A stretch of DNA of 64,000 nt from assembly GCA_020226215.1 (NCBI GenBank), contig CM035233.1:54645751-54709750 (forward strand). Reading direction: 5' to 3'. The notes under the pieces are model-generated. The model had not been told where the DNA came from. It was given only the letters and a program-made list of their open reading frames with translations, and ran no database searches. The first letter of the stretch is position 1. Every line of letters begins with the position of its first letter. The translations under genes and the position numbers were made by a program. Of this stretch, positions 11,946 to 24,142 are shown piece by piece. The DNA comes from Sindora glabra (Eukaryota; Streptophyta; Magnoliopsida; Fabales; Fabaceae).

Positions 11946-14450
11946 ATTTTATTTATCAATTATTAATTAATTTATTAGTTATTAGTTATTAGTTACTTGT
12001 ATCAAATAAAGCTTGTATGGCATTGTTTTAATCCGTTTTAATCTGAAGAGAGGGTGAAGGGCAAGGGAGAGTTGGTGAGAGGGTGCCATATGAACCAAGC
12101 TTTGGCTGGTGTTCAAGGTGATCTCCCTTGATCATATTTATTTGTAATGCCGTTAGGTTACAGAGATCATCATCTGCTAGCCTAGCTGGTTGAGATTGAA
12201 GGCAATTTTTCTTAATTTATAATTTCCCAATCATTAATTGTGTTTCATAACATGAATTATGAGTAATTATAGATAGAAAAAATTACAAGCACCACATATA
12301 TAGAATTTAATGGAATACATGATCATAATCTGGATCATTTATGAGAAATTATATGATTTTGCAAAACTAGTTGTTCTTGCTTTCAGAGATTCAATCAAAA
12401 TCACCAAATTTTCAAATAAATTGATGCTAGAACCTTTTTCTTTGAAAATAATTAAATACAAAGAGGTGATAATAAATCACTTCTTTTACAAAACTCTTAC
12501 TTGCACAACTTTTTTTTAGAATTCTAATGGTTACTGATTAGAGAATTCATGTTCAATTATGTCATATTTGGGCTTAAATGCCAAAATAAATTTTCAACTA
12601 AAATACCACTTAATTGAATTCTTAAATTTCTATTATCATTAATAACTATAATTTATAAATTATATAAGATCCGAAATTAAAAATCTCAACAAAGATGGCA
12701 ATAATATAGCATGTAATTTGACTCAGCAGAATCTCTAGCCCATTGATCTTTTTCCTTTCTGCTATTATTGGGATGTTGATAGATGTTACGGGCTGAAAAC
12801 TATAATCCTAATTCAACTAAAAGCTAAACTCAAAATAACATCAATCAATTAAATAAGATGGGAAATGCAACTAAAAGGATGATGGCAATTAATGACGATC
12901 ACATCGAATTAACCTCAATTGGATTTTTTTAATTACTGTTAAAATGTATGACCAGTTATCTGACGTCAATATTATTGCTAATTATTCCATCCTGAACAAT
13001 GTAAACCACTGCCAATCAAATATACAGATTGGTTCATCTCGTTTTCTCGTTTATATTGTTAATGGTTGAATGTCCCGATCACCATAAATACTGATTAAGA
13101 AATGAAAATTATTGGAAGTATTCTACCAATTCTTTATAATTCCCTAAAAATCTACACTGATATCTTATCTAATTACGAAGTGCGCAACACATAAATATAT
13201 TAATATTTTATGGTGAAAATATATTTTTTTGTTAATCCCAATCTTCTCTAATGTGATTTTTATATAACTTAATGTGGGTGTATTCTTCTTTAAAACTTAT
13301 CGTTAATTAATATTTATCTTTGATATCTTTTTCCCTTTTTCTTTTTTGGATAATGAATAATAATTTAGTATTTTTGGATGAATTATTAAGTAGATAACTA
13401 TTTTAAAAATTAGAACATCAATAAATTTTTTTGAATAATATTAATATTTGAGCCATTATTTATGAAGAGATAAAGTTCGTTTTTAACTAGTTTATTTTTC
13501 ATTGAACTAACGTGTATTGTGTATTGTGTCAGGAATAGTTTGGTTTGTTGCTGAGATTGAAGCCTTCCTTTCAAATGTGTGCGGCTATATATCCCTATTT
13601 GCTTAAATAAAGTTGCGAACTGCCTGCAGTGGTTGCTTTGTTATTATGTTATTTTTCTACATATGTTAATAGGCGAAGGATTATCAACAATTTTGTTATG
13701 AACTCCATAATTAATAATTTAATTAATTATGAAGATTGACAAAAACTTTGCATGGACTTAACCTTCTAATTGTGTCGTTATAATTTCTTTCTCTTCTAAG
13801 TAGACTTTTAAGCATCAATATTAGACTAAGTTTAAACTTCATCCACTCATAAATGCAAGAAAGATACATTCTTAAAAAAAGTAATTAAAAATTTTCAATT
13901 ATAAAAAAATTAATAATTTTTTATTAATAGAATAATATATGAGTAGATAATAATATAAAAATAATATATTCTGACAGTAAATAAAATTTAAATTCTTAGA
14001 TTGATTGGCCCCATTTTCAAGCAGATTTTAGATTAATATTCCTTTCCAATTTTCAATACAAATAAAAATTACAAAATAGTTGAAATGAAAAAAAAAAAAA
14101 AAAAAGGGGAAAGCTAATTGGAAACCAATGTTACTTTACGAATCAAAGAACATTCTAGAACTGTGATAACAATCAAAACTGTCTTTGAGATCTGAAAAAT
14201 TTCTTGGAGCTCCTTCTACTAAATCATGAAGTCTATCGAATAAAAAAGTGATAGAACATGAAATAGAAGTCATTTGAGTCGTGTTTGAAGGATACGATAA
14301 TACAGAATATAATAAGATAAATAAACATGTACTACTGGAGAATTACGATTTTATGGTGTTGATAAAAAGTAAAATCAACATTTATATTAATGCAATGACA
14401 TTTTTAAAATTATTGAGATTAATAAAACAATAGTTGGTAAATACAATTGA
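11946..14450. other. AT-rich intergenic DNA, no gene recognised
   Basis: No protein resemblance in any frame. The patches at 12000-12230 and 12900-13070 are less AT-rich and look like ordinary single-copy plant DNA. An 18-base A run ends at 14105. The 69-residue frame at 12310 has low-complexity composition and no motif. Confidence 0.5.
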
Positions 14451-14504
14451 TGTCTATTTTACTGCAGTAATATTTTTTAAATTCTCAAGAAATTTTATAT
14501 GATA

Positions 14505-15646
14505 ATTTTTTATTTAACTAATATCATAATTTATAATATTTGAAAGTTACTTAAAAATAAAAAAATATAAAATGTTAATTTTAAATTAATCAATATCTAT
14601 TTGGGTACAATTGCTTTTTTGACATTATTAGAAAACTCAAAACATTAGTTTATATTAAAATTAATAGTATTTAAAGTTTGTTTAAAAAAATGAGAAAACT
14701 TAAGATACTAATTTTAAAATTAATCAATATTTATTTAAATATAGTGATAATTTTAAAATTATTAGAAAACTCAAAATGTTAATTTTTTAGTTAATCAATG
14801 TTAAAATTTATGACATTTGAAGTAGAGATATACACAAGCTAGCTCGTTGGGCTTTGAGCTAAATTTTTTTGTGCAAAATTACATGAAATTCATAACTTAA
14901 GATTGAATTTGGCTTATTTAATTTTAAAAATATTTGGCCTTGCTTGACTTGAAGCCTCGAATATCATTATTTTTTTTAAGTTAAAAAATAAATTTTTAAA
15001 ATAAAAAATATACATTTAAAAAGATACTAGGATATTTAAACATAATTATATCAAATTGATATTTTTATACTAAAAATAATTAGATACAATTATTTTCTAT
15101 AATATATAATTATATTATTAAACATAAATTAATATAATTGAGCAAGGTTGATCCGCTTCTTATTATCATAGTTTGAGTCCGACTCAAATAATAATTAGGT
15201 TATAAAAATCAAATATGCCAATTGAGCTATAAAAAAAGTCCAAATCCTATATTTTTTTTTTTGGATTAGGTGACATGTGTAGCTTTAATTTGAAGCTTAT
15301 TGGAAAAAAAAAATTTAAGACACCATTTTTAAAATTAAACAACATTGACTTGGACACAATAATATTTTTAAAATTATTGAAAAATTTAAGATGTCAATTT
15401 TTTACTTAATCAATATCATAATTTATGACATTTAAAAGTTCTTTGGAAAACAAAAAAAATTAAGGTGTTAGTTTTAGAATTAATTAATATCTATTTAGGC
15501 ACTATTATATTTTTTAAATTATTAGAAAGCTTAAAAAATTAGGTTTTTTTTACTTAATTGATGTTATAATTTATGACATTTGAAGGTTGCTAGAAAAATA
15601 AAAAAACTTAATATATCAGTTTTAGAATTAATCCATGTTTAAAGAT
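14505..15646. repeat. Degenerate tandem repeat, unit about 140-150 bp, split by a MITE
   Basis: A unit containing ACTTAATCAATATCATAATT, then TTATGACATTTGAAGGTT and then ATTAATCAATATYTATTT recurs at about 14510, 14650, 14775, 15387 and 15534, with spacing near 140-148 bp. The 14823-15287 element interrupts the series. Copies are strongly diverged, so the array is old. Confidence 0.5.
14823..15287. mobile_element. hAT-type MITE with exact 8-bp target duplication
   Basis: ATTTGAAG occurs at 14815-14822 and again at 15288-15295, exactly bracketing a 465-bp insert in a tandem repeat unit. Element ends are TAGAGATATACACAAG and, on the complement of the right end, TAAAGCTACACATGT, a short imperfect inverted repeat. 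The 8-bp duplication points to the hAT superfamily. It has no coding capacity. Confidence 0.7.
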
Positions 15647-15884
15647 ATTGCAAAAGCCTAGTAAGAACTTTAAATGTGGTAATATTTTTATCCTATAAAT
15701 GAAGTATATCTTTTTTTTTTCTTATTACCACTCTCACTCTTCCCTTTATTTATTTTCAAACTCAATTCTCATCTCTATCTAACTCATTTTGTAGAATCTT
15801 AGATGTTCCTTAATCTTATATTACATGTCAATGAGCTATCAGTACTTTTTCAATTAACAGTAAGTGCAAAGCAAGTGTCATAAT

Positions 15885-16310
15885 ATTCTAGGTCATGAGT
15901 TGAGAAGTTTCTTTCTTGCTCATATTTATCAAATTTTTACATTTTCCATTTTTCAATTTTTATGTATGTCTTGTAAGGGATTGTTTTAATTTTTTTTTTA
16001 TATAACTTTTGAGATTTTATTTGAATATTGGATACTTATTATGTATTTGATAAAATATTACAAAAGAAATCAAAACTAGCTAAACAACAATTACATTCTA
16101 GGCCATTGGTTCAAACCATAAAAAGTATTTTTCTTGCTTTTATTTCTCAAATTTTTACTTTTTCTTTTTTTTTGATTTTTTTCACTTACTCTTTAACAAA
16201 TGTTTATTTGTATTTCATTTGTATAACTTATAATGTTGTATCTAAGTATTCAATACTTTTTATATGTTTAATCAAATATTGTAATGAAAACAAAAATCAA
16301 TCAAATAACG
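15885..16310. repeat. Tandem duplication, two units of about 210 bp
   Basis: Both units begin ATTCTAGG (15885 and 16095), share CAAATTTTTACWTTTTCYWT about 45-55 bp in, and end in an A-rich stretch ahead of the next ATTCTAG. The 97-residue frame at 16028-16321 spans the junction and is therefore not a credible gene. Confidence 0.5.
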
Positions 16311-17695
16311 ATTCTAGATGAAGGAAAAATGAAAAAAAAAATCTATGAAAATGACCATTTTTTACAATTTTAGGAAATGCATTGTAAATTAATGGATCTC
16401 AAAAAGTTATATAAAATTGACAAAAGATTTGCATTAAATGGACAATTGAGTACATAGTAAAGACTCTTTAAAGTTTTTAACTTGAAATATATATTTTTAA
16501 TGGGATATTAAATTTATTTAATTTTAATTGTAACTATTTTGACAAGAAAGCTAAAAAATTAACATTAAAAATTATTAAATAAATATTTAATATTATTTTT
16601 ATTAAGAATCTAAATCAAATATAAAAAAATAAAATATTTTGAAAATAAAAAGATATCCATTTTTAGTAAAAAAGATAATGTGGCAACTATTTTTATGTCA
16701 TAACATTGAATATATTATGATGTTTGATAAGACAAGGGTTGAGTGTTGATAAAAAATTAATGTGTAATACATTAAATATTCCACATCAATTGATTATTAT
16801 ATAGTAGTGATGATAGTATAGTGTAGGATATTGAAAGGATAGAATATAACTATTAAGCACTTGATAAACAATCATATTAATAATTTTATATTATAAATTT
16901 ATAGTAACTTACATTTGTTATAAGATAGATATATAATGTGATAGTATTAAAATTTTTATTAAAAACATTAGCCTTATTTTAAAAATAGGTCCTATCACAA
17001 TAATTTTATAGTGTTTCATAATTATAAGTTTTTAATATTTTATAATATCTTTAATTAATAATAATTAATATATTTATTACATTTTACCTATTTTATATGT
17101 AAATAATAAATATTAATATTTTTTAAATCTAAAATAAATTAAGATTAAATTAAGATTAATAAATAAGTTAATGATAAATTATTAATATTTTTAAGGTTTT
17201 ATTTTGCTAAAAAATAATTATTAATTGAGTAGAATGAAAGTTAAGATTAAATTAAAAATAATAAATTTTATTTTAATTCATTATATTATAACAAGTTTAG
17301 AAAGAGAAAGAATTAAATTATTCGATATTGGCTATATAAAATAAATAAATAAAATAAAATTATATTATTTTGTGTAAGTTCTAAATACTAAATAAAGTAT
17401 CATAATATTTATTTATATTATCATATATCTTAATGTATTACTCGGCTTGATAATAAGAAATCGAAGTCGCTGTTATCTGGTTGTCCCTCTGAATTTGGTG
17501 ATTTACGAGGGAATTGTTCTGCGAGACATGGGATTAGAAAGATTTTTTATTCTGTCCATTGTAAATTTTGGAGATGGTATAAAAATTATAATTCCGCCCA
17601 ATCGCACCTTTCCTTATTTCAAGATTTAAAAAATATTATTTTATTTTTATATTGTAATATGTAATATATTTTTAAAAAATCATTTATATATTTTC

Positions 17696-17700
<5 letters not shown>

Positions 17701-17732
<32 letters not shown>
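17701..17732. repeat. (AT)16 microsatellite
   Basis: Thirty-two bases of uninterrupted AT dinucleotides. Confidence 0.95.
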
Positions 17733-17734
<2 letters not shown>

Positions 17735-20700
17735 TAATAACTATATAATGGAGGAACATCTCAATTTGAAATAAAAATTTTAAGTTCTCTTTGATGTAAA
17801 TAGCTAATAAATTAACTTCTAGTACATTTCCCATGCAACGCATCGAGCTGCTCTTGTGCATCTCCAGTATGATGCACTAGATTCTTTCATTTTTTTAATT
17901 ATGAAATAAAGATATATGTATTTATTTTTATGTTTCACAAATAAATATCATTAATAATTATAGTTTTTGTGCTTATTATAATACCCAAAGATTGTATACT
18001 TAGTTTTATTTTTAACTATATAATATGCATAGTTAAAAATAATACGAAACAGAAATATAAAATAAAGATATATGCAAATATTATTCACAAATTATTGACA
18101 TTTATTTTATTTTTATGATTCATTTTCTAATTTATGTTCACATCCTTAAAGAAATTGAGTTCAATAATGAATTTTACATCTTTTAATAAATAGATAGTGA
18201 AATATTTTCATATTTTCAAAGATTCTACAATGATGATTTTATTATATATTTAAATCTTCTTTTACACAAAAACATTAATTACCAGATCACCAGTAAACTT
18301 TTCCCTTGTACAAAACAAAGATTTATTATATTAATGTAGTCAATTTTATATTTAATAATGCTATATGCATTGAAGATAGAATTTAAAATTGGATATTGAA
18401 TATAAATCAAGGGATGTCAATCAATATAGGATGATAAGATAAATTTATAAAGTTCAATTTAATGGATATAAAAAATTTACAATTCAATTTCAAATTTTAT
18501 TTTTAGTGTATATAATAATTTTATTTTATATTACCATGAATTTTCTATTTCTATCAAATATTAAAGATAAAGAAGTATGGTCACGTGATGAAGTTAAATC
18601 TGCAAATTATTTGTAGTGTAAGGCTTCAAAAAATTATAAACAAATTTAAATGTTCCTAAAAAACTGTTTTATTATATAGTAGTACTATAATATTAAAGTC
18701 TCAATGCAACCACTATTATATTGGTCATTTCAATCAATTTTTTTCATTAAAAATATAATTATATAAAAATTTGACTTTTGTTTTTATATGGAATTGTAGT
18801 AGGGGATTTAATTTTCATTATGTATATATGAAGGCTTTTAGGAAACTTACACAAATTATATAAAAGGAAAATCATGAGATAAAAATTAATATTAAAATTG
18901 AATTTACTTCAATTTATCTTTTATACCAAAGATTTTATTATGTTTGTTGTGGAAATATCTTTTGGATTTACTTCTATTTATTTCTTGCATTGAGAGAAAA
19001 ACATTTTCAAGGAATTTTTATATAAAACATATAATATACAAATTCATTTAAAATTTTTATCTTCATCATAGCAAAAAAAAAAAAAAAAAGAAGAAGAATA
19101 ATTACCTTGCATAATTATTCTCGTTCACTTGGTTGTTAGCATTTTTAGGAAATGCAGCAATTATGCAAAAACAAAATTGTTTATATATATTTTAATTTTT
19201 AAATTCTAATAATGAAAAACTACTTACAAATTATCTTTTCACCAGACTATATTGTATTATAGAAGAAAATTATTAATAGAAAATAAGAAAAAATCACATT
19301 GAAAATCTTCATTTTCAGAAAGTAAGAAAATGCACGTGAAAAAAACTCCTTTGTTACTATTGTACTTTATTTTAGATATTACACTAAATAAAAAATATTC
19401 ATAATCTCATAAATTTCTATGTTTACTTAAAAATGGACCTAACCAATTTGAATAAGAGGATGAATTTTATTTTTAATCGCACAGTTTTCTTTTCATTATA
19501 ATTTGACTTTATTTTAAGTACATTATTAATTTTTATATTCATATATTTGAGTTATTTTATTTACAATATTATGTTTCTATATTCTAAATTAAAAGAAATA
19601 TTTCCTAAATACTATATAATTTTTTTTATTTTAATATTTTCATTAAGCAGTTTTCTTAATTTACAAAGCACTATATATATATGATTTTAATAAATTTCAC
19701 TAAAATAGATTTTTTGTATATTAATATTATAAATATTTTTATTTAATGCAATTGCTAAGAGGAAAAGTAGATTAGATCTAGCTTAAATTTTACTTAAAAT
19801 GAATTAATCTTAATCATTAAATTTTTATTGAGATTGATGGTATAGACATGATGTAAGTTATTTAGACCTACACTATTATTAATGTACTTCTTCTCTATAA
19901 CTAAACTAATAAATGTAAATAGAGTTGATAGGAATAAATGTAAAATTAATTTTCATAAGTAGTTAGTGTGAACACTTCTAAAATATACTTTTACCAATTT
20001 TTGGATTTTGAAGGGAAACAAAAGCATGAGAGTTTGTCATCTCAACTTAGTGTAAGAGTTTTAGTAAAATGTATAAATTGGTTGAAAGTTGTTATTCTAA
20101 TTAATTATATTAGAAGTGCTTGATAAAATTAGTTATAAATTATTCTATGAAATTTATCAAAATAGAGATTTTTTCTTTAACAAGTTAGTGCATAAAAAAT
20201 ACCTTTTTTAGATGGCCTTTAACTTATTATATAATTTTAATAAGTTACCTTATTGAGTGCATTAAACACATTTGATTTGAAATAAAAAATTTAAAATGAT
20301 TATTAATTATATGTGAATTTAGTGCTTTACTTATGTTTGAAATCACTTAGTAATTATATATAAATTTGTAATACTTAATTTTAATATTTTTTTATGAAAG
20401 TTTATAATTAGGCTTTATTGCTTGGTTAAGTATAAGAATGGAATGAATTTTGTCCATAATAGCTTTAGCAATTATTAGAATGGAATGAATTTCGAGATAA
20501 AGTTGATCTTTTCCCTTATACAAATCTTATCCCTAGTCATCCTCTTAAATTTATGGTTAGCTTTGTGGTTTTGATAATCATTATCCTAATTAGCTTTACT
20601 CGTAAATATGCCAACCTTCTTCAATTCTTTTAGGACACATCTAAAATAGATAATAGGATATCCCCAGTTTATCTTTCTTCCTAGAAAATTCCATGTATAA

Positions 20701-21346
20701 TATATTTATAAGTCACATTTGAATGTCATTGAAATATTTATGCATACCAAGTTACAAGAACACCTATATTAAGAGCCTTTAGGCATGTTATGACTTAACT
20801 CTAGTTATGACTGGTGTGGAACTTATTATCCGATTTTTACTAGCTTTTCTTATATTCTACACTAATATATTAAGGCATATGTGAGAATTAAGGAAAAGTT
20901 TATAAGCATAAAAAGGAATAAATAGAATTTTAGTTAGCAAATATGATTCAATTATAAAAAGAGGTAGGCCTGCTTATGATTTGTTTAAACTTAAGGATAA
21001 GCTAGCCTAACTAGCCTTAAAAGGAATGAAGTCCTATTCGTCTACCCTTAAACCTATGCTACCCTAAGCCGTACCAAAGAGTCTTTTGGGAGTTCAACTC
21101 TATGGTGGTGGTGGAAGCTTATCTTGAGAGTTTACAAAAATAAAATATGAAGGAGGTGAGTTTAGGGCTTAGTAAGAAAATATTCTAGCATAATTACACA
21201 TAAAAGAAATTATAAGCTTATAGACTAGAACTACCTTCCTGTATACTTAAATATTTAGGCCACACAATTCACAATACGATTCTTATTTGTATCAACATAT
21301 TCATCAATAGTCATGTGTACTTATTTATGCTAATCTCAAACATATA

Positions 21347-21403
<57 letters not shown>

Positions 21404-21778
21404 CACAATTACATTATACTATGCATAAAGATAACAAAATAAAGAAAGCATATAAATTTTCTTGCAATTATCATCCATTTTTATCTCTTACAATTTTATC
21501 TTTATCTCTTCAAGTTAACTTTATTACTCGTAAACCATTATTAGATTCAATGTTCAAATATTACGATATCATATTGCCTTTATCACAATTCTCATATATT
21601 CAATGAGTTCATTCTTATTCATATCACATGATTCAATTTACAAACATCCTAAACCTCTTTGTATGGCCAAATAATTTATTCTTATCATTACATATCACCT
21701 AATAGTTATATACAATGTCATATAACATTTGGTTCTCAAATCCTCTTGTCATAGCATAACACTTAAAATTCATCAAGA

Positions 21779-22120
21779 GTAGTTAACTTTGTAGTTGGCT
21801 ATGTAACTTAAAAAAAGGAACAAAGTTACCTATGTAGTTAGCTACAAAGGGCTTTAACTAAAATCTTGGTGTTAAGTATGTAGTCAAATATAAGCCTTTT
21901 GTATATGGATTATAGTTGACTATGGACTTTTAAAGAATAAGATTTAATGGATAGTCAACTACATACTCAATATGGTTATCTAAAGGATAAGCCTTCATGC
22001 TATGTTGACTATGTAATTAACTACAAGCCTTTTAAAGTCAATCTTGTAGGGTGTAGTCGATTATGGCTTTCCAAGGAGTAGATCTTAGGCTGTGGTTGAT
22101 TACTATATAGTTTTTCTACA
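21779..22120. repeat. Word array of TAGTYGACTA type in LTR A1
   Basis: Short partly palindromic words recur: TAGTTAACT, TAGTTGGCTA, GTAGTTAGCTAC, ATAGTTGACTATGG, ATAGTCAACTACAT, GTTGACTATGTAATTAACTA and GTAGTCGATTATGG. It lies about 0.9 kb from the LTR start once the MITEs are removed. The other family A LTRs have different words at the corresponding place. Confidence 0.7.
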
Positions 22121-22137
22121 TATTTTTAGCTTAAATA

Positions 22138-22441
22138 TAAGGATGTCAAATAGGTGAACTAGATTAGATGTAGATTTTACCTTTTATAGGTAGGTTTGTA
22201 TTACTTAGAAAAAAAAGATCTAATTTTAAAATGTCTGAGTCCACCAAAGTTTGTGATAGGATCAAATATGTTTATAGACTTTAATTGAAAGTTTGTGAAT
22301 TAGTTTGCATTCACCCAATCTATGATGGACTTGGTCTGTATTACTTACAAAAAATAGACCTAATTTTAAGTCTTTGAAATCCATTAAAGTCCATGATAAA
22401 GTTGAATATGTTCATAGATTTAAGTCTATTTGACACCTCTA
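22138..22441. mobile_element. hAT-type MITE in LTR A1
   Basis: The terminal inverted repeat GTCAAATAG occurs at the left end and GGTGTCAAATAGAC on the complement of the right end. Flanks CTTAAATA (22130-22137) and CTTGAATG (22442-22449) match at 6 of 8 positions, with two A/G differences, as for an aged 8-bp hAT duplication. The interior contains a direct repeat of about 95 bp at 145-bp spacing (RTATTACTTAVAAAAAA...ACCTAATTTTAA). Non-coding. Confidence 0.6.
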
Positions 22442-22792
22442 CTTGAATGCATTATTCACTATCCATTAAAGCTAACCAAATGCATTTATTGCACCACCAA
22501 TCTTTATTATATCATAAATACACATTAAAAAACTTATTTATGCCATTTCCAACTTCAAAATTGAATTAAACATCATAAACCATTACATTTATTAAAACTT
22601 AGAAAACCTTAACTCAAATTAAACAAACCTAATATAATCCTTTAAATAAGGTTAGAATGTTCACTCATTAGTATAAAGGAGATACTTTGAGGCTAAAGTT
22701 AAGATTTGTTTATTCATATAAACCTAAAGTTACCATTTTCAAAATTAAGGCTTAAAATACCTTCCTTAGGCTAGCTTGCATGCACTTTTATA

Positions 22793-23521
22793 CAATGTTC
22801 TAAAGCCCAGTTTGGTTATTAACTTGATAAGATGATCAAGTCAAGGATGGACTAGTTCAATCGGTTGAACTAGGTACTTGAATCAATTAATATATTTTTT
22901 ATATGTATAAATTATATATTACATACATACATATGAAAAACTCAATTGACTTGTACAAGTATAATTTTTAAAATACAAGAAAATAAAAATTAGTCTTATT
23001 ATAATTATAATCTTATAATATAATTTTAATATTATATTTTAATATTAAAATTATACTTTATTTCAATCTAATAAAAATTTTATATTAAACATTTGTTAAA
23101 TAAGAATGATTTAATTATATATATTATAAAGTATAAATATAATATATCATTTATAAAAAATTTAGAGGAGTTAAATTTGAAAAATAGGAAATAATATGTA
23201 TGATATATAATTAAACTCATTTTTATGGTAAAGAAGAATGTGGTTTGAGTGGTAAGAGATAATGTGGCAATCTTTAGGTCTTAGGCTCGAAATTCATGAA
23301 GTGTGGCTTTGATATATTTATTTTATTAAGGCTACTTTGATTTGCTTGAATCAGATTGCATTAGTTTGATAAATTTACTAGGCCAATAATGAGTTGAAAC
23401 AATATTAAGCAATTCAATTGTCTAAGTTTCCATTAATACTTGAAATGGACTAGGGTTTGATACTTTGATTCCTTGTTGAATTGGTTGAATCAAGTGGTCA
23501 AGTCTAGATTTAAAAACACTA
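22793..23521. mobile_element. hAT-type MITE in LTR A1
   Basis: Ends CAATGTTCTAAAGCCCAG and, on the complement, TAGTGTTTTTAAATCTAG. Flanks CTTTTATA (22785-22792) and CTTCTATA (23522-23529) are an 8-bp duplication with one T/C change. A relative of the element at 34568-35140 (same CAATRTTTTAAAR ends, same 'ggtt...ggttgaa' interior). Non-coding; a SINE-like segment lies inside at about 23240-23330. Confidence 0.65.
23240..23330 (+). mobile_element. Possible tRNA-derived SINE fragment
   Basis: GTGGTTTGAGTGGTAAGAG followed about 25 bp later by CTTAGGCTCGAAATTC resembles the A-box and B-box spacing of plant tRNA-derived SINEs. No clear tail or target duplication was found, so this is tentative. 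Confidence 0.35.
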
Positions 23522-24142
23522 CTTCTATATTTTAAGAGAAAAATAAAAAGAAAGTTAATAATAATGAAAATCATAGCTTGTTTATTAAAAAAATTGATAA
23601 AACCTAGCCTTTTTTTATGCTTGATTAAAGAAGGAGATAGAGAAAAAAAAAGGAAGAAGACAGGAAAAGTATAAGAAGGAGAGGTTAAGGATTTGAAAGA
23701 TTTAAGGAAACTAGGAAGGGTGGTTAGTTGGAGCAAGATAAAATAGAGAATAATGCTAGGGAAAAATGGGCAAAATATCCTAAATCTCGTCTATACTCAA
23801 TTATTCCCTTCTAAATACTTATAACATTTAAATATTTTCTTTTATCTACTTTTCCTCGACCAGTCCATGTAAAATTTCCTATCTTAATCTTATTTAAAAC
23901 TCCCTCACTTAATTAATTTTCTTTTTCTTAATATCTGATTCATAGTTTTCTTATCATGATTTATTTATCCTATATACAATTTTCATTTTGGTTATTATTG
24001 CTAAAATTGGCTATTCTTTCCTTTAACAAAATAAAATTTAAAATTTTAAAAAGGATGCAACAAGGTATAACAAGCTGAAATATATAATTTTGAATAGGGA
24101 GTGAAAAATCACCATTTATTTGATATATGTTTCATTTCATAG

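Larger units (their letters stand above)
15650..20524. other. AT-rich intergenic DNA
   Basis: No gene recognised. It includes a tandem duplication of about 210 bp (15885-16310), an (AT)16 tract at 17701-17732 and a 17-base A run at 19073-19089. The small GC-richer frame at 17447-17629 resembles no protein I know and may be a decayed MITE. Confidence 0.5.
20786..24062 (-). mobile_element. Solo LTR of family A (A1), with two MITEs inside
   Basis: Minus-strand LTR beginning TGTTGCATCC at 24062 and ending at 20786, where the plus strand reads TGTTATGACTTAACTC. It aligns with the complement of the family A LTR end at 62040. It is bracketed by AGGCA (20781-20785) and AGGTA (24063-24067), a 5-bp target duplication with one change, and interrupts a B-family LTR. 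There is no coding or internal region, so it is a solo LTR left by recombination. The length of 3.28 kb includes two MITEs (22138-22441 and 22793-23521); without them it is about 2.2 kb. Confidence 0.7.

Noticed and set aside
12310..12519. 69-residue frame
   Set aside because: Low-complexity AT-rich translation without family features.
16095..16120. GGTTCAAACC as a tRNA or SINE B box
   Set aside because: No A box at the right distance and no cloverleaf; the sequence belongs to a local duplication.
16028..16321. 97-residue hydrophobic frame
   Set aside because: Crosses the junction of a tandem duplication in T-rich DNA; composition alone explains the hydrophobicity.
17447..17629. 60-residue frame with higher GC
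   Set aside because: Resembles decayed small transposon sequence more than protein; no similarity to a known family by eye.
23422..23736. 104-residue minus-strand frame
   Set aside because: Runs across a MITE end into solo LTR A1; no protein features.
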